Positions 5,540-7,915 of a stretch of 7,915 nucleotides of DNA are shown here, one piece after another. Source of the DNA: Candidatus Pelagibacter sp. (GTDB lineage: Bacteria > Pseudomonadota > Alphaproteobacteria > Pelagibacterales > Pelagibacteraceae); contig JAPYTV010000039.1 in the NCBI GenBank assembly GCA_029941985.1, positions 1-7,915 of the forward strand, read 5' to 3'. The notes under the pieces are model-generated. The model had not been told where the DNA came from. It worked only from the letters and a program-made list of their open reading frames with translations, and did no database searches. The stretch's first letter is position 1, and the number at the start of each line of letters is the position of its first letter. Position numbers and translations under genes: made by a program.

Positions 5540-5905
5540 ATGAAAAAACTGACATGTCATTGTGGAGGTGTAGAAGCGGAAGTAAATTTACCTGAAAAAT
5601 TAGAAAAAGTTTTGAGATGTAATTGTTCAATTTGTAAAAGAAAAGGTTATATCATGACAATGGTAGGAGGTGATGATTTAAAAATTACAAAAGGACAAGA
5701 TCTTTTAACACTATATCAATATCACACAAAAGTAGCTGAACATTATTTTTGTTCAAAGTGTGGAATCCATACTCACAATAAACCAAGAAGTAATCCGAAA
5801 ATATATGGAATAAATATTGCATGTGTTGAAGGTATCAATCCTTTTGAATTAGAAAATGTTGGTGTGAATGATGGTCATAATCATCCTCTTGATCAAAAAA
5901 AATAA
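5540..5905 (+). CDS. GFA/CENP-V domain zinc-binding protein
   Basis: A 121-residue protein that is essentially one GFA (glutathione-dependent formaldehyde-activating enzyme / CENP-V) domain. All seven zinc ligands of the Mss4-like fold are present: C6 and C8 (TCHCGG), C27, C29 and C32 (CNCSIC), and C71 and C74 (CSKCGIHT). The founding member, Gfa of Paracoccus, was proposed to speed the joining of formaldehyde to glutathione, but that activity is disputed for the family, so the name should not be read as a proven reaction here. There is no signal peptide, so it is cytoplasmic. It begins 27 bp after the GNAT gene with a strong Shine-Dalgarno and ends 6 bp before the kinase gene, so it is most likely cotranscribed with both. 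The nearby GST remnant at 1-258 is on another transcription unit. Confidence 0.9.
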   Translation: MKKLTCHCGGVEAEVNLPEKLEKVLRCNCSICKRKGYIMTMVGGDDLKITKGQDLLTLYQYHTKVAEHYFCSKCGIHTHNKPRSNPKIYGINIACVEGINPFELENVGVNDGHNHPLDQKK

Positions 5906-5911
5906 TTTTTT

Positions 5912-6838
5912 ATGCAACAAATTAACGATTGCTTTAGTAAGGTAAAAAAAGATTGTTTTAAGTTTATTTCATCTCAAGAAACAAAGAAAGATAAATTCAA
6001 GAATAAAGATAAGATGATTAAATCTTTTTTAATTCCTTTAAGCTTTTGGATATCAAAAAGAGCTAACAAAGAAAAACCACTAATGATAGGTTTGGCAGGA
6101 GGGCAAGGTTCAGGTAAAACTACCATTTCATCAATTTTAAGTTTAATTTTACAAAAATATTTTAAATTAAAAGTATTTATAGTTTCAATTGATGATTTTT
6201 ATAAAACAAGAAAAGATAGAAAGTTGTTATCCAAAAAAAAGCACCCTTTATTAATGACAAGAGGAGTTCCTGGAACTCATGACATAGATTTAATGTTAAG
6301 TTTTTTCAAAAAAGTTAAAACTAAAAAATTTAAAAACATACAAGTCCCTAAATTTAACAAAGCAATAGATGACCGTTGCCCAAAAAGTTTATGGTATAAA
6401 ATAAAATCAAAGCCTGATGTGGTAATCTTTGAAGGTTGGTGCGTCGGAGCTAGAGCTCAAACAAATATTCAGCTTAAAAAACCAATTAATTCACTTGAAA
6501 AAGTTTATGACCAGGGTGCTAAATGGAGGTCTCATGTTAATAATCAATTGAAAACAAAATATAAAACATTATTTAAACAGTTAGATGGATTGCTGTATTT
6601 AAAAGCTAAAAATTTTAAATTATTAAGAGCATGGAGATTAAAACAAGAGAGAAAACTTTGGATACAGACAAAAAATAAGAAAAATTTAAAGATTATGAGT
6701 AGCGGTGATATAATAAACTTTATGCAAACTTATCAAAGAATTACTCAACAAATGTTTAAAGATGCGTTAAAAAGCTCATCAGTAATAATGAATTTAAATA
6801 GTAACCATCAAATTGAAACGATAAAAATTAAAAAATAA
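5912..6838 (+). CDS. GLYK-type P-loop kinase, probable D-glycerate 3-kinase
   Basis: A 308-residue cytoplasmic P-loop kinase related to plant D-glycerate 3-kinase (GLYK), yeast Tda10 and more distantly phosphoribulokinase/uridine kinase. The Walker A is GGQGSGKT (63-70) within IGLAGGQGSGKTT. SIDDFYKT (92-99) carries the paired Asp (D94, D95) of the substrate/metal site. HPLLMTRGVPGTHD (111-124) is the GLYK signature, and VIFEGWCVGAR (171-181) the Walker B-like strand and following loop. The expected reaction is ATP + D-glycerate to 3-phosphoglycerate, as in the end of photorespiration or glyoxylate/serine salvage; the bacterial relatives are often named only 'kinase', so substrate is inferred. 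The first 50 residues are a lysine-rich helical extension. No Shine-Dalgarno is seen; the start is 6 bp after the GFA stop. Its stop shares one base with the tolC start (TAATG). Confidence 0.82.
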   Translation: MQQINDCFSKVKKDCFKFISSQETKKDKFKNKDKMIKSFLIPLSFWISKRANKEKPLMIGLAGGQGSGKTTISSILSLILQKYFKLKVFIVSIDDFYKTRKDRKLLSKKKHPLLMTRGVPGTHDIDLMLSFFKKVKTKKFKNIQVPKFNKAIDDRCPKSLWYKIKSKPDVVIFEGWCVGARAQTNIQLKKPINSLEKVYDQGAKWRSHVNNQLKTKYKTLFKQLDGLLYLKAKNFKLLRAWRLKQERKLWIQTKNKKNLKIMSSGDIINFMQTYQRITQQMFKDALKSSSVIMNLNSNHQIETIKIKK

Positions 6839-7915
6839 TGAAAAAAATATTTTTAATATTGTTATCCATAACTTTGTTCAATCAACAAGCTTTTGCAGTA
6901 ACTTTATCTGAAGCACTATTGGAGGCTTTTAATAATAATACTGAATTGAATGCTGAAAGACAAAATATTAGTGTATCACAAGAAGATTTAAAAATTTCAA
7001 AAAGTGGATATTTACCATCTGTCACAATTTCTGGAAGTAAAAGCAAGGAAGATACAGATAAATTAACTAATAGATCAGGAGCAAATGTATCAGTTAAAGA
7101 TGTCGACCCTTTAACTCAAACATTAACAATTGAACAAACATTATTAGATTTAGAAAAAAATGCAAATATACAAAAAAATAAAATTGGAATTGATCTTGCG
7201 AAAGTAAAATTGTTAAAAAAAGAACAAGAAATTTTATTAAAAGCAATTGAAGCTTATTCAGGCTTAATATTAGCTAATCAAAAATTTAAAATTAATGAGA
7301 ACAACTTAAGTTTGTTAGATAGACAAGTTGAAACTGATCGTGCAAAACTAGAACGTGATCAAATTACTTTAGCAGACTTAGCACAATCAGAAGCCTCTCT
7401 TGCTGGGGCACAAACAAAATTAATTAAATCTAAAAATGAAATTACAACCAATAAGTTAAATTATGAAAATATAATTGGACCAATTTCAGATCCTAATTCT
7501 TTAGAAAAAAATTTTGATATTAATTTTATATCTCCACAAACCCTAAGTAATGCAATTGAAATTTCAAAAAAAAATAATCCTGATTTGATTATTGCAAAAT
7601 TAGAATATGAACAATCTGATAAAGATGTTGCAATAGCAAGATCTAGCTTATCTCCCTCAGCTAAACTTTCATATGAAAATTCTAGATCTAAAGATTTTAG
7701 CTCTACATACGATGAGCGCAATAAAAGCGTTCTAAAAGCAATAGTTTCATGGCCAATATATTCTGGAGGAAAAAATAGAGCTTCTTTAAGTAAAAATAGA
7801 AATTTAAAAAATAGAAAAAAACTATTATTAGATAATGTTATCAAAACTAATGATACTAATGTTGCAAGTGCATGGTCTAGTTTACAGGCTTCAAAAAGTT
7901 TGTTAAATTCAGTTA
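6838..7915 (+). CDS. tolC: TolC-family outer-membrane efflux protein (3' end outside window)
   Basis: An open frame of 359 codons runs from ATG 6838 to the window end with no stop. Residues 1-20 are a signal peptide: two Lys, a hydrophobic core, then QAFA with cleavage before V21. The mature part starts TLSEALLEAFNNN, as TolC proteins do, and shows two structural repeats. The first has SGYLPSVTISGS (56-67) entering a beta-strand and then long helices rich in K, E and Q (about 110-210). The second begins near 238 (TLSNAIEISKKNNPDL) with the matching SSLSPSAKLSYE. WPIYSGGKNRA is the typical turn into the second set of helices. TolC trimers form the outer-membrane and periplasmic channel of type I secretion and RND efflux. 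About 80-100 residues are expected to be missing compared with the usual 440-450. The gene overlaps the kinase stop by 1 bp and lacks a visible Shine-Dalgarno, so translation may be coupled. No partner pump is in the window. Confidence 0.9.
   Translation, partial: MKKIFLILLSITLFNQQAFAVTLSEALLEAFNNNTELNAERQNISVSQEDLKISKSGYLPSVTISGSKSKEDTDKLTNRSGANVSVKDVDPLTQTLTIEQTLLDLEKNANIQKNKIGIDLAKVKLLKKEQEILLKAIEAYSGLILANQKFKINENNLSLLDRQVETDRAKLERDQITLADLAQSEASLAGAQTKLIKSKNEITTNKLNYENIIGPISDPNSLEKNFDINFISPQTLSNAIEISKKNNPDLIIAKLEYEQSDKDVAIARSSLSPSAKLSYENSRSKDFSSTYDERNKSVLKAIVSWPIYSGGKNRASLSKNRNLKNRKKLLLDNVIKTNDTNVASAWSSLQASKSLLNSV

Noticed and set aside
5906..5911. T-run after the GFA gene as a terminator
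   Set aside because: There is no stem before the T-run and the kinase gene starts at once, so it reads as AT-rich spacer.
7461..7844. 127-codon minus-strand open frame
   Set aside because: It is antisense within the tolC reading frame, which has a signal peptide and clear family motifs. The frame is a by-product of AT-rich codon use.
1..7915. CRISPR arrays, tRNA/rRNA genes, insertion sequences, toxin-antitoxin or phage-defence genes
   Set aside because: No repeated-spacer pattern, cloverleaf, transposase, terminal inverted repeat or defence-type domain was seen on either strand; every long stretch is covered by ordinary cellular genes.

Overview
The window is a compact, AT-rich stretch of bacterial chromosome (roughly 30% GC by eye) with almost no spare DNA. 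Several signs point to an alphaproteobacterium, possibly a streamlined marine Pelagibacterales-like lineage: an alphaproteobacterial-type DksA, a LexA operator of the GTTC-N7-GTTC form ahead of umuD, lysine/asparagine/isoleucine-rich proteins, and gene overlaps of only a few bases. The lineage is an inference; the gene families are read from the protein sequences.

Layout. (1) 1-258, +: C-terminal end of a glutathione S-transferase. (2) 255-734, -: dksA, tail to tail with the GST gene and overlapping it by 4 bp. (3) 735-835: a 101-bp divergent promoter region with a good dksA promoter and a second promoter for the sugar-transfer genes; their -35 boxes are only 10 bp apart. (4) 836-3027, +: a two-gene envelope glycosylation operon, a GT39/PMT_2-type membrane glycosyltransferase followed by a DPM1-like GT2 polyprenyl-phosphate glycosyltransferase, joined by an ATGA overlap. 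(5) 3020-4673, -: umuC and umuD (SOS translesion polymerase V) with a 23-bp overlap, running convergently into the GT2 gene with an 8-bp overlap. (6) 4674-4822: a 149-bp control region with the LexA operator, the umuD promoter, a nested inverted repeat, an 11-bp-period direct repeat and a perfect DnaA-box match. (7) 4823-7915, +: a probable operon of a RimJ/RimL-like GNAT acetyltransferase, a GFA/CENP-V zinc protein, a GLYK-type P-loop kinase (likely D-glycerate 3-kinase) and a TolC-family outer-membrane efflux protein that runs off the window.

How they work together. The GT2 enzyme probably charges a polyprenyl phosphate with a sugar, and the GT39 enzyme then moves that sugar onto an envelope acceptor outside the inner membrane. 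UmuD and UmuC form an SOS-induced mutagenic repair unit whose predicted transcription start lies inside the LexA site. The last operon mixes small-molecule metabolism with an export channel, and shared transcription is the only visible link between its genes.

I see no mobile element, CRISPR array, tRNA, rRNA or clearly new system. The points most worth checking are the umuD control region, the short N-terminal arm of UmuD, the two-cysteine DksA and the crowded divergent promoters.
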